DNA from: VXNE01 sp964518405
GTDB taxonomy: Bacteria; Pseudomonadota; Gammaproteobacteria; Pseudomonadales; Azotimanducaceae
Length of the DNA: 27,571 nucleotides
Assembly: GCA_964518405.1 (NCBI GenBank)
Contig: CAZFGB010000209.1
Coordinates: forward strand, 1 to 27,571
Reading direction: 5' to 3'
The translations under genes were made by a program, and so were the position numbers. Below the pieces are notes generated by a model. The model saw only the letters and a program-made list of their open reading frames with translations. It was not told the origin of the DNA and did not search any database. Below, one piece after another: positions 16,080 to 23,863 of the stretch (the first letter of the stretch is position 1; every line of letters begins with the position of its first letter).

Positions 16080-16268
16080 TCAGCGCTTCGGCACCTGGAG
16101 TTCGGTGATCATCGCTTCGAGTCGAAGGGTCTGCTCGTTCAACGCGGTGACGACGCGCCGAAGGTCGTTCGCCATCACGATGGCGGTCGCGGCCTCGATC
16201 GCGGTTTTCTCGTCCGCCAGGGCAGCGGTCAGAACCCGTCGCGCTGCCTGGTATTCACTATCGTCCAT
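16080..16268 (-). CDS. Small hypothetical protein, 62 residues, helical
   Basis: A good Shine-Dalgarno sequence (GGAGGG) lies about 8 nt before the ATG on the minus strand, which supports translation. The protein (MDDSEYQAARRVLTAALADE ... ELQVPKR) is predicted by eye to be all-helical with heptad-like leucines (LRRVVTALNEQTLRLEAMITEL). This may be a short coiled coil. There is no signal peptide or membrane segment. It ends just before the TolB-like reading frame and may be co-transcribed with it. The family is not recognised. Confidence 0.6.
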   Translation of the reverse strand: MDDSEYQAARRVLTAALADEKTAIEAATAIVMANDLRRVVTALNEQTLRLEAMITELQVPKR

Positions 16269-16340
16269 TCGGGGAGCCCTCCGTCATTCGAGCGTCAGCA
16301 ACGTTAGCCCATTCCCACGCGTTTGGCTGCGCCCATGAAC

Positions 16341-16370
16341 CGTTGCGCAACGTTGGCTGACCATTTGGTC
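16341..16370 (-). other. Two small palindromes downstream of tRNA-Pro
   Basis: CGTTGCGCAACG (16341-16352) is a perfect 12-bp palindrome, and GACCATTTGGTC (16359-16370) forms a 5-bp hairpin. They follow the tRNA 3' end on the minus strand and may help end transcription. No T-tract follows. Confidence 0.3.
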
Positions 16371-16374
16371 TTGT

Positions 16375-16451
16375 TGGTCGGAGTGCGCGGATTTGAACCG
16401 CGGGCCCCCGCCTCCCGAAGGCGGTGCTCTACCAGGCTGAGCTACACTCCG
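16375..16451 (-). tRNA. tRNA-Pro, anticodon CGG
   Basis: The 77-nt gene folds into a standard cloverleaf on the minus strand. The acceptor stem is CGGAGTG/CACTCCG with discriminator A and an encoded CCA. The D-arm contains AGCCTGGTAGAGC. The anticodon stem CCGCC/GGCGG encloses loop TTCGGGA, giving anticodon CGG, which reads CCG proline codons. The T-loop is GTTCAAATC. It lies between ispB and the small hypothetical gene. No integrase or duplicated 3' end is visible nearby. Confidence 0.97.
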
Positions 16452-16486
16452 ACGCCCTCCGCGCGGCATGGGCCGGCGGGCGGCGT

Positions 16487-16517
16487 ATTGTAATGCGGGC
16501 GGCGTGGAACACGCCAA
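16487..16517 (-). promoter_or_regulatory. Probable tRNA-Pro promoter
   Basis: On the minus strand, TACAAT (16487-16492) is a good -10 element. TTGGCG (16512-16517) is an acceptable -35 with a long 19-bp spacer. A GC-rich discriminator follows, as is usual for stringently controlled stable RNA genes. The expected transcript would start about 30 nt before the tRNA. Confidence 0.45.
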
Positions 16518-16559
16518 TCCGTGGTCAGGATTTCCTTCCAGCGAGATCCGTGGCACGCC

Positions 16560-17573
16560 TCAACGCATGCGGGCGACGGCGAAGCTGGTGAGCGCCTCGA
16601 GTGCCTCGCGGTAGATGTTGTGGGGCAGGCCGGCGAGGTCGTCGGAGGCACGGGTGGCGAAATCCACGGCGCGGTCGCGCGTGTAGTCGAGTGCGCCTGA
16701 GCGGCGGACGGCGTCGCGGACGGCGGTCAGCGCGTCGGCGCAGCGCGTGTCGAGCGCGTCGCGCACCAGTGCGGCGTCATCCGGACTGCCGTACTTCATG
16801 GTTCGTATAAGCGGCAGCGTGGCCTTGCCTTCGGCGAGGTCGTCGCCGATGTTCTTGCCCATGACGTCGCTGTCGCCCTCGTAGTCCAGCCAGTCGTCTA
16901 CGAGTTGGTATGCGAGGCCGAAGTCCCTGCCGTAGCTCCGCATCGCCTGGATGACGTCCGGGTCCGTGGTGGCGAGCACAGCGGCGGTGTGGGCGGCGGC
17001 CTGGAACAGGAGGGCGCTCTTGCGCAGGATCACCTCCATGTAGTCGGCTTCGTCGAAGGCGGCGTTGCCGATGTTGTCGAGCTGCAGCACTTCGCCCTCG
17101 GCGATGATGTTGGTCGCGTCCGCAACGATGGCCATGACATCCATGTTGTCGAGGTCGACCATGAGCTGGAATGCGCGCGAGTAAAGGAAATCGCCGACGA
17201 GTACGCTCGGGGCGTTGCCCCAGGTCACGTTCGCGGTTGCGCGGCCGCGCCGCAGGTGGGAACCGTCCACGACATCGTCGTGCAGCAGCGTGGCGGTGTG
17301 GAGAAACTCGATGATGGCCGCCAGCCGGATGTGCTCCGAGCCGTCGTAGCCGCAGCAGCGCGCGGTCAGGAGCACGATCAGCGGACGCAGCCGCTTGCCG
17401 CCGCTGTTGACGATGTAGGCGCCGATCTGTTCCACCAGGTCGACCTCGGACGCCAGTTGGGGCGGGATGAGCGCGTTGACCTGGGCGAAGTCGCTGGCGG
17501 CGAGCCGATAGATGGACGCGAGGTCGGTTGCGCGCAGGCGCGGCGAGCGGGCGACTGCCGGATTTGACGCCAT
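16560..17573 (-). CDS. ispB: Polyprenyl (octaprenyl) diphosphate synthase
   Basis: This 337-residue enzyme should extend farnesyl diphosphate with isopentenyl units to make the ubiquinone side chain. The first aspartate-rich motif is HDDVVD (Asp99, Asp100, Asp103) and the second is DDWLD (Asp226, Asp227, Asp230). GGKRLRP at 58-64 binds isopentenyl diphosphate. The ATG at 17573 is chosen because it gives the family's normal N terminus and has GGAG 10 nt upstream. The longer frame to 17780 would overlap rplU and adds only unrelated residues. Its position divergent to rplU is the common gammaproteobacterial order. Octaprenyl product length is inferred. Confidence 0.93.
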   Translation of the reverse strand: MASNPAVARSPRLRATDLASIYRLAASDFAQVNALIPPQLASEVDLVEQIGAYIVNSGGKRLRPLIVLLTARCCGYDGSEHIRLAAIIEFLHTATLLHDDVVDGSHLRRGRATANVTWGNAPSVLVGDFLYSRAFQLMVDLDNMDVMAIVADATNIIAEGEVLQLDNIGNAAFDEADYMEVILRKSALLFQAAAHTAAVLATTDPDVIQAMRSYGRDFGLAYQLVDDWLDYEGDSDVMGKNIGDDLAEGKATLPLIRTMKYGSPDDAALVRDALDTRCADALTAVRDAVRRSGALDYTRDRAVDFATRASDDLAGLPHNIYREALEALTSFAVARMR

Positions 17574-17627
17574 CTTGCCCAAGCTCCATTCGCGATGGCG
17601 CGACCGTCGTCCGCCTCCGGCCGCGCG

Positions 17628-17656
17628 TTGTAAAGACTGTCGCCGGTCCGTAGAAT
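17628..17656 (+). promoter_or_regulatory. Sigma-70 promoter for rplU-rpmA
   Basis: TTGTAA (17628-17633) and TAGAAT (17651-17656) are separated by exactly 17 bp in the divergent ispB-rplU spacer. They match the -35 consensus at 4 of 6 positions and the -10 at 5 of 6. The transcript would have a leader of about 115 nt before the rplU ATG. Confidence 0.6.
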
Positions 17657-17778
17657 TACGCGCCTTTAGCCTGATCGCGCCGCGCGGGGCCTGTTGGCTG
17701 GTCGCGGCTTGCGAGGCAAATCTACGGTGAGCCGGATTTCGCGGCATTGTAGTACAAAGGGTGTCCTCGGGTTGCGTC

Positions 17779-18099
17779 ATGTTTGCGGTTTTCGAGAGCG
17801 GCGGTAAACAGCACCGCGTGTCCGAAGGGGATGTGATCCGAATCGAGCGGTTGTCCGGGGAACCCGGTGAAAGCGTCGAGTTCGATCACGTGCTGCTGGT
17901 GTCGGAGGGCGACGACGTCGCCGTCGGCGCTCCCTATGTCGAAGGGGGCAAGGTCACAGCCGAGGTCGTGGAGCAGGGTCGGGCCGACAAGGTCCGGGTC
18001 ATCAAGTTCAAGCGGCGCAAGAACTATCTGCGCCGGGCCGGTCATCGGCAACGGTACACCGCAGTACGGATCACGGGAATCAACGGTTCTGGAGGGTAG
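17779..18099 (+). CDS. rplU: 50S ribosomal protein L21
   Basis: This 106-residue protein of the large ribosomal subunit binds 23S rRNA. The N terminus MFAVFESGGKQHRVSEGDVI and the basic stretch VIKFKRRKNYLRRAGHRQRYTAVRI are typical of L21, and the length is normal. The ATG at 17779 is the family start, although an upstream in-frame codon exists at 17761. It is followed after 6 bp by rpmA, as in most bacteria, and is co-transcribed with it. Confidence 0.97.
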   Translation: MFAVFESGGKQHRVSEGDVIRIERLSGEPGESVEFDHVLLVSEGDDVAVGAPYVEGGKVTAEVVEQGRADKVRVIKFKRRKNYLRRAGHRQRYTAVRITGINGSGG

Positions 18100-18105
18100 T
18101 GCATC

Positions 18106-18408
18106 ATGGCGCACAAGAAGGCGGGCGGCAGCACGCGCAACGGGCGCGACTCCCGATCGAAGCGCCTCGGTATCAAGAAGTACGGCGGGCAGTTTGTCCG
18201 GGCTGGCAACATTCTCGTGCGTCAGCGGGGAACGAAGTTCTACGCGGGCGAGAATGTCGGTTGCGGTCGCGACTACACGCTGTTCGCCACCGCCGACGGG
18301 CATGTGAGCTTCTCCGTCAAGGGTCCGCAGCGCAAGAAGTACCTCAGTGTCACGCCGTCCACCGGCGAGTCCGATCCGGCGGCCGGGCTGACTGCCACAT
18401 CGGAGTAA
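18106..18408 (+). CDS. rpmA: 50S ribosomal protein L27
   Basis: This 100-residue protein reaches the peptidyl transferase centre with its N terminus. The sequence MAHKKAGGSTRNGRDSRSKR and QRGTKFYAGENVGCGRDYTLFA are hallmark L27 segments. It starts with the usual MAHKK, without the cleaved extension of Firmicutes. The C terminus (after GPQRKKYLSV) is about 15 residues longer than the usual 85-residue protein and is low in complexity. A GGAGGG ribosome binding site lies 9 nt before the ATG, inside the end of rplU. Confidence 0.97.
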   Translation: MAHKKAGGSTRNGRDSRSKRLGIKKYGGQFVRAGNILVRQRGTKFYAGENVGCGRDYTLFATADGHVSFSVKGPQRKKYLSVTPSTGESDPAAGLTATSE

Positions 18409-18464
18409 CGTCGCCGCCCGCTTGAGTCCCAGCGGCGGGTCGTTAGCGCTCGGCGTCAATCGCC

Positions 18465-19610
18465 ATGCAATTCGTCGACGAAGTCGCGGTTTCGGTTGCG
18501 GCGGGAAAGGGCGGTCCCGGCAGCCTGAGTTTCCGGCGGGAGAGGTCCGTCGCTCGGGGCGGGCCGGACGGCGGCGACGGCGGCGACGGCGGCGATGTCG
18601 TGCTGGTGGCCAACGAAGCGCTCAATACGCTGGTCGACTTTCGTTTTCAACCTCGCTACAGGGCCGAGAACGGCCGTCCAGGCGGCAGCCGCAACAAGAC
18701 CGGCGCCAGCGGCCAGCCGCTCACTCTGCGCGTTCCGGCGGGCACCGCGGTCATAGACGAGGAAACCCTCGAGTTCATCGGCGACCTGCCGCGGGCCGGC
18801 GCCAGCATGCTGGTCGCCCGCGGCGGACGCCGGGGTTTCGGCAACGCGCACTTCAAATCGAGCACCGACCGCGCCCCGCGCCGAACCACGCCCGGAGAAC
18901 CGGGCGAGACGCGCGCGCTGCGGCTGCAACTTCAAGTCATCGCCGACATCGGCCTGCTCGGCCTTCCTAATGCCGGAAAGTCGACGTTCATCGCCCGCGT
19001 TTCCTCGTCGAAGCCGAAGATCGCCGACTATCCCTTCACCACGCTCGTTCCGAACCTCGGCGTCGTGCGCGTCGACACCGATACCAGCTTCGTCGTCGCG
19101 GATATCCCGGGGCTCGTCCCCGGGGCCGCGGCCGGCGCCGGTCTCGGCACCCGGTTCCTCCGGCACCTGACGCGCACCCGTATCCTGCTGCACATCGTCG
19201 ACGTGGCACCGCCGGACGGATCGGATCCTTTGCACAACATCGACGCAATCGAGCGGGAACTTCTCGCCTATAGTCCCGCCTTTGCGGAACGCCCGATCTG
19301 GATGGCGCCGAACAAGATGGACCTGACAACCGATACCGGCGTGGTGGATGCGATCCGGGCGCGTTACCCGGACCGGGACGTGTATCCGATCTCCGCCGCG
19401 ACGGGAGAGGGAATACCGGCGGTCGTGCGCGCGCTCGCCGCGGGACTGGCTGACATCGATGTCGAAGCCGAGACGGCCGTGCGGCGGCGCATCGCCCGCG
19501 ACGTGCTGCTCCGCTCGGAGGCGGATCGCCGCGCGCTGCGGGCCGTTTCGCCGGATTCGGATGTCGATTCCGATATTGCGGCCGAGGATCCGGACAGGGT
19601 GCCGCGATGA
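18465..19610 (+). CDS. obgE: GTPase ObgE/CgtA
   Basis: This 381-residue essential GTPase acts in large-subunit assembly and in stress responses. The N-terminal Gly-rich Obg fold covers about residues 1-158 (FVDEVAVSVAAGKGGPGSLSFRRE). The G domain has GLPNAGKST (Lys172), a switch region with KIADYPFTTLVPNLG, DIPGLVPGAA and NKMD. A short, acidic and variable tail ends the protein, as is usual. The gene lies 56 bp after rpmA and its stop overlaps the proB start (ATGA), so obgE and proB are translationally coupled. Confidence 0.96.
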   Translation: MQFVDEVAVSVAAGKGGPGSLSFRRERSVARGGPDGGDGGDGGDVVLVANEALNTLVDFRFQPRYRAENGRPGGSRNKTGASGQPLTLRVPAGTAVIDEETLEFIGDLPRAGASMLVARGGRRGFGNAHFKSSTDRAPRRTTPGEPGETRALRLQLQVIADIGLLGLPNAGKSTFIARVSSSKPKIADYPFTTLVPNLGVVRVDTDTSFVVADIPGLVPGAAAGAGLGTRFLRHLTRTRILLHIVDVAPPDGSDPLHNIDAIERELLAYSPAFAERPIWMAPNKMDLTTDTGVVDAIRARYPDRDVYPISAATGEGIPAVVRALAAGLADIDVEAETAVRRRIARDVLLRSEADRRALRAVSPDSDVDSDIAAEDPDRVPR

Positions 19611-20734
19611 GCGCCGGGGCGCGACAGAAGCTTCTCGAGGCGGGGCTGTGGGTGGTCAAGATCGGCAGCGCGCTGCTGACCGACAACGGTCGCAATCTGC
19701 ATCACGATGCCATTGCTGGCTGGTGCCGTCAGATCGCGGTCCTGCGCGAGGGTGGCCGCGGCGTGATCCTGGTGTCGAGCGGGGCCGTGGCCGAAGGCTG
19801 CCGCCGGCTGGGACTCGCGAGCCGCCCGGAGAGCGTGCACGAACTGCAGGCGGCGGCCGCGGCGGGGCAGATGGGGTTGGTCGAGGCCTACGAAAGGGGC
19901 CTCCGGCGCTCCGGCCTCGGCACGGCGATGGTGCTCCTCACCCATGACGACTTCGCCGACCGCGGCCGCTACCTGAACGCGCGCGCGACGCTCAAGACCC
20001 TGCTCGACTTCAATGTCGTTCCGGTGATCAACGAGAACGATTCGGTCGCTACCGACGAGATCAAGCTCGGCGACAACGACATGCTGTCGGCGATGGTGGC
20101 GAGCGCGCTCTCCGCGGATGTCCTGGTGCTTCTGACGGACCAGGATGGATTGCGGGAACGCGATCCCCGGGTGCATCCCGAGGCGCCGCTGGTGCGCGAC
20201 GCTTCGGCGGACGATCCGCGGCTCGACGGCTATGCCGGGGGCGGCGGCGAGCTCGGCAGGGGCGGCATGGTGACGAAGCTCGCGGCCGCGCGGCTCGCGG
20301 CCCGTTCGGGCACGCATACGGTGATCGCCAACGGGATGCTGGACGATGTCCTGCTGGCGCTGTCGCGGAGCGCGGACATCGGCACGGTGCTCGCGGCCGA
20401 CGTCGAACCGTTGGCGTCGCGCAAGCGCTGGATCGCCGGACAACTCATCGCCAAGGGCGAGATCGCCTTGGATGACGGCGCGGTGGAAGCGGTGCGCAAC
20501 AGGGGCGTCAGCGTTCTCGCCGTCGGCGCCGTGCGGGCGACGGGAGAGTTCAGGCGCGGCGACATGGTCCGCGTCACGGACGCGGCGGGGGTCGAGGTGG
20601 CCAAGGGACTGGTGAACTACAGCGGCCAGGAGATCCGGCGGCTGTTGGGTGCCGGCAGCCAGGAAATCGAAGCGCGCCTGGGTTACGTAGATGAGCCCGA
20701 GCTAATCCACCGAGACAACTTGGCGGTGCTGTGA
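19607..20734 (+). CDS. proB: Glutamate 5-kinase
   Basis: This 375-residue enzyme phosphorylates glutamate in the first step of proline synthesis. The amino-acid kinase domain begins with VVKIGSALLTDNGRNL, contains VSSGAVAEGCRRLG and VINENDSVATDEIKLGDND, and ends near residue 255. A C-terminal PUA domain follows (RKRWIAGQLIAKGEIALDDGAVEAV ... GDMVRVTD), as in E. coli ProB. The next proline gene, proA, is not here. The gene overlaps obgE by four bases. Its stop is followed directly by the largest palindromic repeat array of the window. Confidence 0.95.
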   Translation: MSAGARQKLLEAGLWVVKIGSALLTDNGRNLHHDAIAGWCRQIAVLREGGRGVILVSSGAVAEGCRRLGLASRPESVHELQAAAAAGQMGLVEAYERGLRRSGLGTAMVLLTHDDFADRGRYLNARATLKTLLDFNVVPVINENDSVATDEIKLGDNDMLSAMVASALSADVLVLLTDQDGLRERDPRVHPEAPLVRDASADDPRLDGYAGGGGELGRGGMVTKLAAARLAARSGTHTVIANGMLDDVLLALSRSADIGTVLAADVEPLASRKRWIAGQLIAKGEIALDDGAVEAVRNRGVSVLAVGAVRATGEFRRGDMVRVTDAAGVEVAKGLVNYSGQEIRRLLGAGSQEIEARLGYVDEPELIHRDNLAVL

Positions 20735-20754
20735 TGCCCCCGTGGCCCGCCCGC

Positions 20755-20993
20755 CGCCGGGTGCGCGAGGGTGTCCCTCGCAGACAAGAGCAGCGCGAGG
20801 GTGTCCCTCGCAGAAAAAAGCAGCGCGAGGGTGTCCCTCGCAGAAGCGCCGTCAGCCGGGGAGCGCGAGGGGGTCACCCCTCGCAGACAAGAGCAGCGCG
20901 AGGGGGTCACCCCTCGCAGACAAGAGCAGCGCGAGGGGGTCGCCCCTCGCGGACAAGAGCAGCGCGAGGGGGTCGCCCCTCGCAAAAGAAAGA
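20755..20993 (+). repeat. Palindromic repeat array between proB and rpsT (seven hairpins)
   Basis: Sub-array A has three units (20763, 20793, 20823; 30-bp period) with stem GCGAGGG-TGT-CCCTCGC. Sub-array B has four units (20863, 20896, 20929, 20962; 33-bp period) with 8-bp stems and 4-nt loops, GTCA in the first two and GTCG in the last two. Between them lie GCCGTCAGCC (20848-20857) and a fresh leader (GGGGA). The same GCCGTCAGCC recurs at 20994-21003 across the rpsT stop codon. Spacers are purine-rich (AGACAAGAGCA, AGAAAAAAGCA). Because every unit is a multiple of 3 long, chance open frames run through it. The array separates convergent genes and could end transcription. Confidence 0.94.
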
Positions 20994-20997
20994 GCCG

Positions 20998-21261
20998 TCA
21001 GCCCAATGCCTGGATCTGGGCGTGCAATCGAGACTTGTGGCGCGCCGCCTTGTTCCTGTGCAGGATTCCCTTGCCGACGAGTTTGTCGAGAACCGGCACG
21101 GTGTCGGCGAAAGCCGCGGTCGCCGCTTCCTTGTCACCCGTCTCCACGGCGGCGTTGACCCGTTTCAGGTACGTGCGGTACATCGAGCGCATGCTCGCGT
21201 TGCGGGCCCGCCGAGGTCCGGTCTGGCGCGCGCGCTTTTTGGCTTGTGGACTGTTGGCCAA
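20998..21261 (-). CDS. rpsT: 30S ribosomal protein S20, TTG start
   Basis: This 87-residue, strongly basic, helical protein binds 16S rRNA. The N terminus ANSPQAKKRARQ and the end AARHKSRLHAQIQAL are typical, and the length equals that of E. coli S20. The start is TTG at 21261, with a strong ribosome binding site GGAGGA upstream on the minus strand (spacing about 8 nt). E. coli rpsT also uses a UUG start, which is tied to its autoregulation. The open frame extending further upstream to 21654 is not coding. The stop codon sits in GCCGTCAGCC, which is duplicated inside the neighbouring array. Confidence 0.96.
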   Translation of the reverse strand: MANSPQAKKRARQTGPRRARNASMRSMYRTYLKRVNAAVETGDKEAATAAFADTVPVLDKLVGKGILHRNKAARHKSRLHAQIQALG

Positions 21262-21288
21262 GTAAGTCTTCCTCCAAAACGACGCGCT

Positions 21289-21317
21289 AATGTGCCCGCG
21301 GGGGTCGGCGATGTCAA
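21289..21317 (-). promoter_or_regulatory. Possible rpsT promoter
   Basis: On the minus strand, a perfect TTGACA (21312-21317) lies upstream of rpsT. At 17-bp spacing the -10 is CACATT (21289-21294), a weak match. It overlaps the start region of the divergent murJ gene. Confidence 0.4.
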
Positions 21318-22915
21318 CCGGGCCGGATAGCGGGACGGGTTCGGACACCGCGGACGTCGCCGCGGCGGGGTCGGTGGTCGCGTCGATGACGGCGCTGTCC
21401 CGCGTCAGCGGGTTCGTCCGCGATATCGTCCTTTCCCACTTTCTCGGCGCAGCGGGCGCAGCGGACGCCTTCTTTGTCGCGTTCCGGATACCGAACTTCT
21501 TCCGGCGGCTCTTCGCAGAAGGCGCCTTCGCACAGGCATTCGTGCCGGTTCTCGCGGAGTACCGCACCGGCGATCGCCGCGCGCTGGAGAACTTCATGCG
21601 CGCCGTGGCGGGCAATCTCGCTTTCGTCCTGGCGCTGGTGACGGTCGCCGGCATCCTGGGCGCCTACGGGCTGGTGGTGCTATTCGCGCCGGGATTCGCC
21701 GGGGACGATGCCCGCCTGGCGTTGGCCACCGACATGCTGCGCGTGACGTTCCCCTACCTGGCGTTCATCTCTCTCACCGCCTTTGCCGGCGCCATGCTGA
21801 ACAGCTTCCACCGCTATGCGGTGCCCGCTTTCACGCCCGTCCTGCTGAACCTCTCGCTGATAGGGGCAGCGCTGTTCGCAGCGCCCCTGTTTTCCCACCC
21901 CGCGATGGCGCTGGCCTGGGGCGTGCTGGCCGCCGGCATTGCCCAACTGCTGTTCCAGTTCCCGTCGTTGCGTCGCCTCGGCCTGTTGCTTGTTCCGAAG
22001 GTCGACTGGCGCGAGCCGGGCGTGCGCAAGGTCGGGGGTCTGCTCGGCCCCGCCGTGTTCGCGGCGTCGGTCCACCAGGTCAACGGCCTGATCAGCGGCA
22101 TTCTCGCCTCGCTGCTCGCCACCGGCAGCATCTCCTGGCTGTACTACGCGGACCGCCTGATGGAGGTGCCGATCGGACTGGTGGCGGTTGCGCTCGGTAC
22201 CGTGCTGCTGCCGAATCTCTCGAGGCTGCACGCCGGGGACGATCGCGCGGGCTTCGCGTCGACCCTGGATTGGGGCCTGCGCATGGCGACCCTGTTCGCG
22301 CTGCCCGCCGCCGCCGCGCTGTTCTTCCTTGCCGTCCCGCTGGTGGCGACCATGTTCCATCACGGCCAATTCGATGCGGGGGACGCGCGCATGACGGCGG
22401 CGGCGCTGCAGGCGTTCGCTCTCGGCCTGCCGGCGCTGGTGCTGATCAAGATCGCCGCGCCCGGTTTCTTCGCGCGCCAGGACACGCGCACCCCGTTCCG
22501 CTATGCCGCGGTCTCCGTTGGCGTCAACATCGCGGCCGGGCTGGCCATGTTCTGGTGGCTCAAGCATGTCGGCCTGGCGCTCGCCCTCGGCACCGCCGCC
22601 ACTGTCAACGCGGTGCTGCTCATGCGAGGCCTGCTGCTGCGGTCCGACTATGCGCCGACGCGCGCGTTGTGGCGCACGCTCCTGGCGTCGGCCGTCGCCA
22701 GCGCCGTGATGGTGGCTGTGCTCGCATGGACGCTTCCGGCGGATGATGTCTGGCTCGATGCGCGCGCATTCGCGATGGACCCCTTCGCCGTCGATGCGTT
22801 GCTCACCGGGCGCGCCCTGTTGCTGGCGTGCGCGGTCGCGGGCGGGGTGCTGGTATATGTCGCCGCCGCCTATGCGATGGGGGTGCGCCCGCGCGACCTG
22901 CGTCACCGCGTCTGA
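21311..22915 (+). CDS. murJ: Lipid II flippase MurJ (MviN)
   Basis: This 534-residue inner-membrane protein moves lipid II across the membrane for peptidoglycan synthesis. The sequence is a run of about 14 hydrophobic segments. Family landmarks include SRVSGFVRDIVLSHFLGAAGAADAF, PNFFRRLFAEGAFAQAFVPV, YADRLMEVPIGLVAVALGTVLLP and FFARQDTRTPFRYA. The ATG at 21311 follows a G-rich stretch and is preferred; an in-frame ATG at 21290 would add seven residues. The gene is divergent from rpsT and followed by ribF after 24 bp. Confidence 0.95.
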   Translation: MSTGPDSGTGSDTADVAAAGSVVASMTALSRVSGFVRDIVLSHFLGAAGAADAFFVAFRIPNFFRRLFAEGAFAQAFVPVLAEYRTGDRRALENFMRAVAGNLAFVLALVTVAGILGAYGLVVLFAPGFAGDDARLALATDMLRVTFPYLAFISLTAFAGAMLNSFHRYAVPAFTPVLLNLSLIGAALFAAPLFSHPAMALAWGVLAAGIAQLLFQFPSLRRLGLLLVPKVDWREPGVRKVGGLLGPAVFAASVHQVNGLISGILASLLATGSISWLYYADRLMEVPIGLVAVALGTVLLPNLSRLHAGDDRAGFASTLDWGLRMATLFALPAAAALFFLAVPLVATMFHHGQFDAGDARMTAAALQAFALGLPALVLIKIAAPGFFARQDTRTPFRYAAVSVGVNIAAGLAMFWWLKHVGLALALGTAATVNAVLLMRGLLLRSDYAPTRALWRTLLASAVASAVMVAVLAWTLPADDVWLDARAFAMDPFAVDALLTGRALLLACAVAGGVLVYVAAAYAMGVRPRDLRHRV

Positions 22916-22939
22916 GCTTCGGCGAGTAGAATCCGGCCC

Positions 22940-23863
22940 ATGGAGCTTATTCGCGGCATGCAGAACATCGCCCCGCGCCATCGCGGCAACGTCGTGACCA
23001 TCGGCAATTTCGATGGCGTGCACCACGGACACCAGAAGCTCCTTGCGCGTCTCGTGGCGAAGGCAGCCGAGTTGCGGCGACCGAGCCTGTTGATGACGTT
23101 CGAGCCCCAGCCGAGGGAGTTCTTCCGGGGAAGAGAGGTCCCGGCGCGGCTGACGCGTTTTCGGGAGAAGATGACCCTGCTGCGGCCCGCGGGTATCGAT
23201 CGCCTGCTGTGCGTGCCGTTCAACGAGGCAATGGCGTCCATGCCGGCGTCGCACATGGCCAGGGATCTCCTGCGCGACAGGCTGGGCGCCGAATACGTCA
23301 TCGTCGGAGACGACTTCCGGTTCGGCGCCGGGCGCGTGGGCGACTACGCCATGCTCAAGGCTGCCGGCGACCGGTACGGCTACGGCGTCAGCCGCATGGG
23401 CACCCTGACACTCGGGAACGAGCGCGTCAGCAGCACGGGGATCCGCGCCGCGCTGGCCGATGGCGAATTCCCGGTGGCGGAGAGACTGCTTGGGCACCGC
23501 TACTTCATGATGGGGCACGTCGTCTATGGGCGCCAGATCGGCCGCACAATAGGCGTGCCCACAGCCAACATACGGCTGCAGCGCTACCGGTCGGCGCTGA
23601 GCGGCGTTTTCTGCGTCGCCGTGCATGGTCTCGACCGGCGGTACATCGGGGTCGCGAACATCGGCGTCCGACCGACCGTCCACGGCAGCGAACCGTTGCT
23701 CGAGGTGCACATCTTCGACTTCGACGAGGATATCTACGGCAGGCTGCTGACCGTAACGGTTCGCCACAAGCTGCGCGACGAGCGCAAATTTCCGTCGCTG
23801 GAAGCGCTGAAGGCGCAGATCGAGATCGATATCCGGTATGCGAAGGACTGGTGGGCGACATGA
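22940..23863 (+). CDS. ribF: Bifunctional riboflavin kinase/FAD synthetase
   Basis: This 307-residue enzyme makes FMN from riboflavin and then FAD. The N-terminal FAD synthetase half has the nucleotidyltransferase motif GNFDGVHHGHQ. The region VIVGDDFRFGAGRVGD follows, then SSTGIRAALADGEF. The C-terminal riboflavin kinase half starts near residue 185 (HVVYGRQIGRTIGVPTANI). A TAGAAT at 22927-22932, close to the start, resembles a -10 but lacks a good -35. The stop overlaps the lspA start (ATGA). In most gammaproteobacteria ileS lies between ribF and lspA; here it is absent. Confidence 0.95.
   Translation: MELIRGMQNIAPRHRGNVVTIGNFDGVHHGHQKLLARLVAKAAELRRPSLLMTFEPQPREFFRGREVPARLTRFREKMTLLRPAGIDRLLCVPFNEAMASMPASHMARDLLRDRLGAEYVIVGDDFRFGAGRVGDYAMLKAAGDRYGYGVSRMGTLTLGNERVSSTGIRAALADGEFPVAERLLGHRYFMMGHVVYGRQIGRTIGVPTANIRLQRYRSALSGVFCVAVHGLDRRYIGVANIGVRPTVHGSEPLLEVHIFDFDEDIYGRLLTVTVRHKLRDERKFPSLEALKAQIEIDIRYAKDWWAT

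Noticed and set aside
16375..16451. tRNA-Pro as an integration site
   Set aside because: No integrase and no duplicated tRNA 3' end are visible on either side.
20755..20993. CRISPR array
   Set aside because: The period is about 30 bp, but the spacers are near-identical and only 11-14 nt long, there are no unique spacer sequences, and no cas genes are present.
20731..21330. Several overlapping plus-strand open frames through the proB-rpsT array
   Set aside because: They stay open only because units are 30 or 33 bp long without stops. They lack ribosome binding sites and overlap rpsT and murJ.
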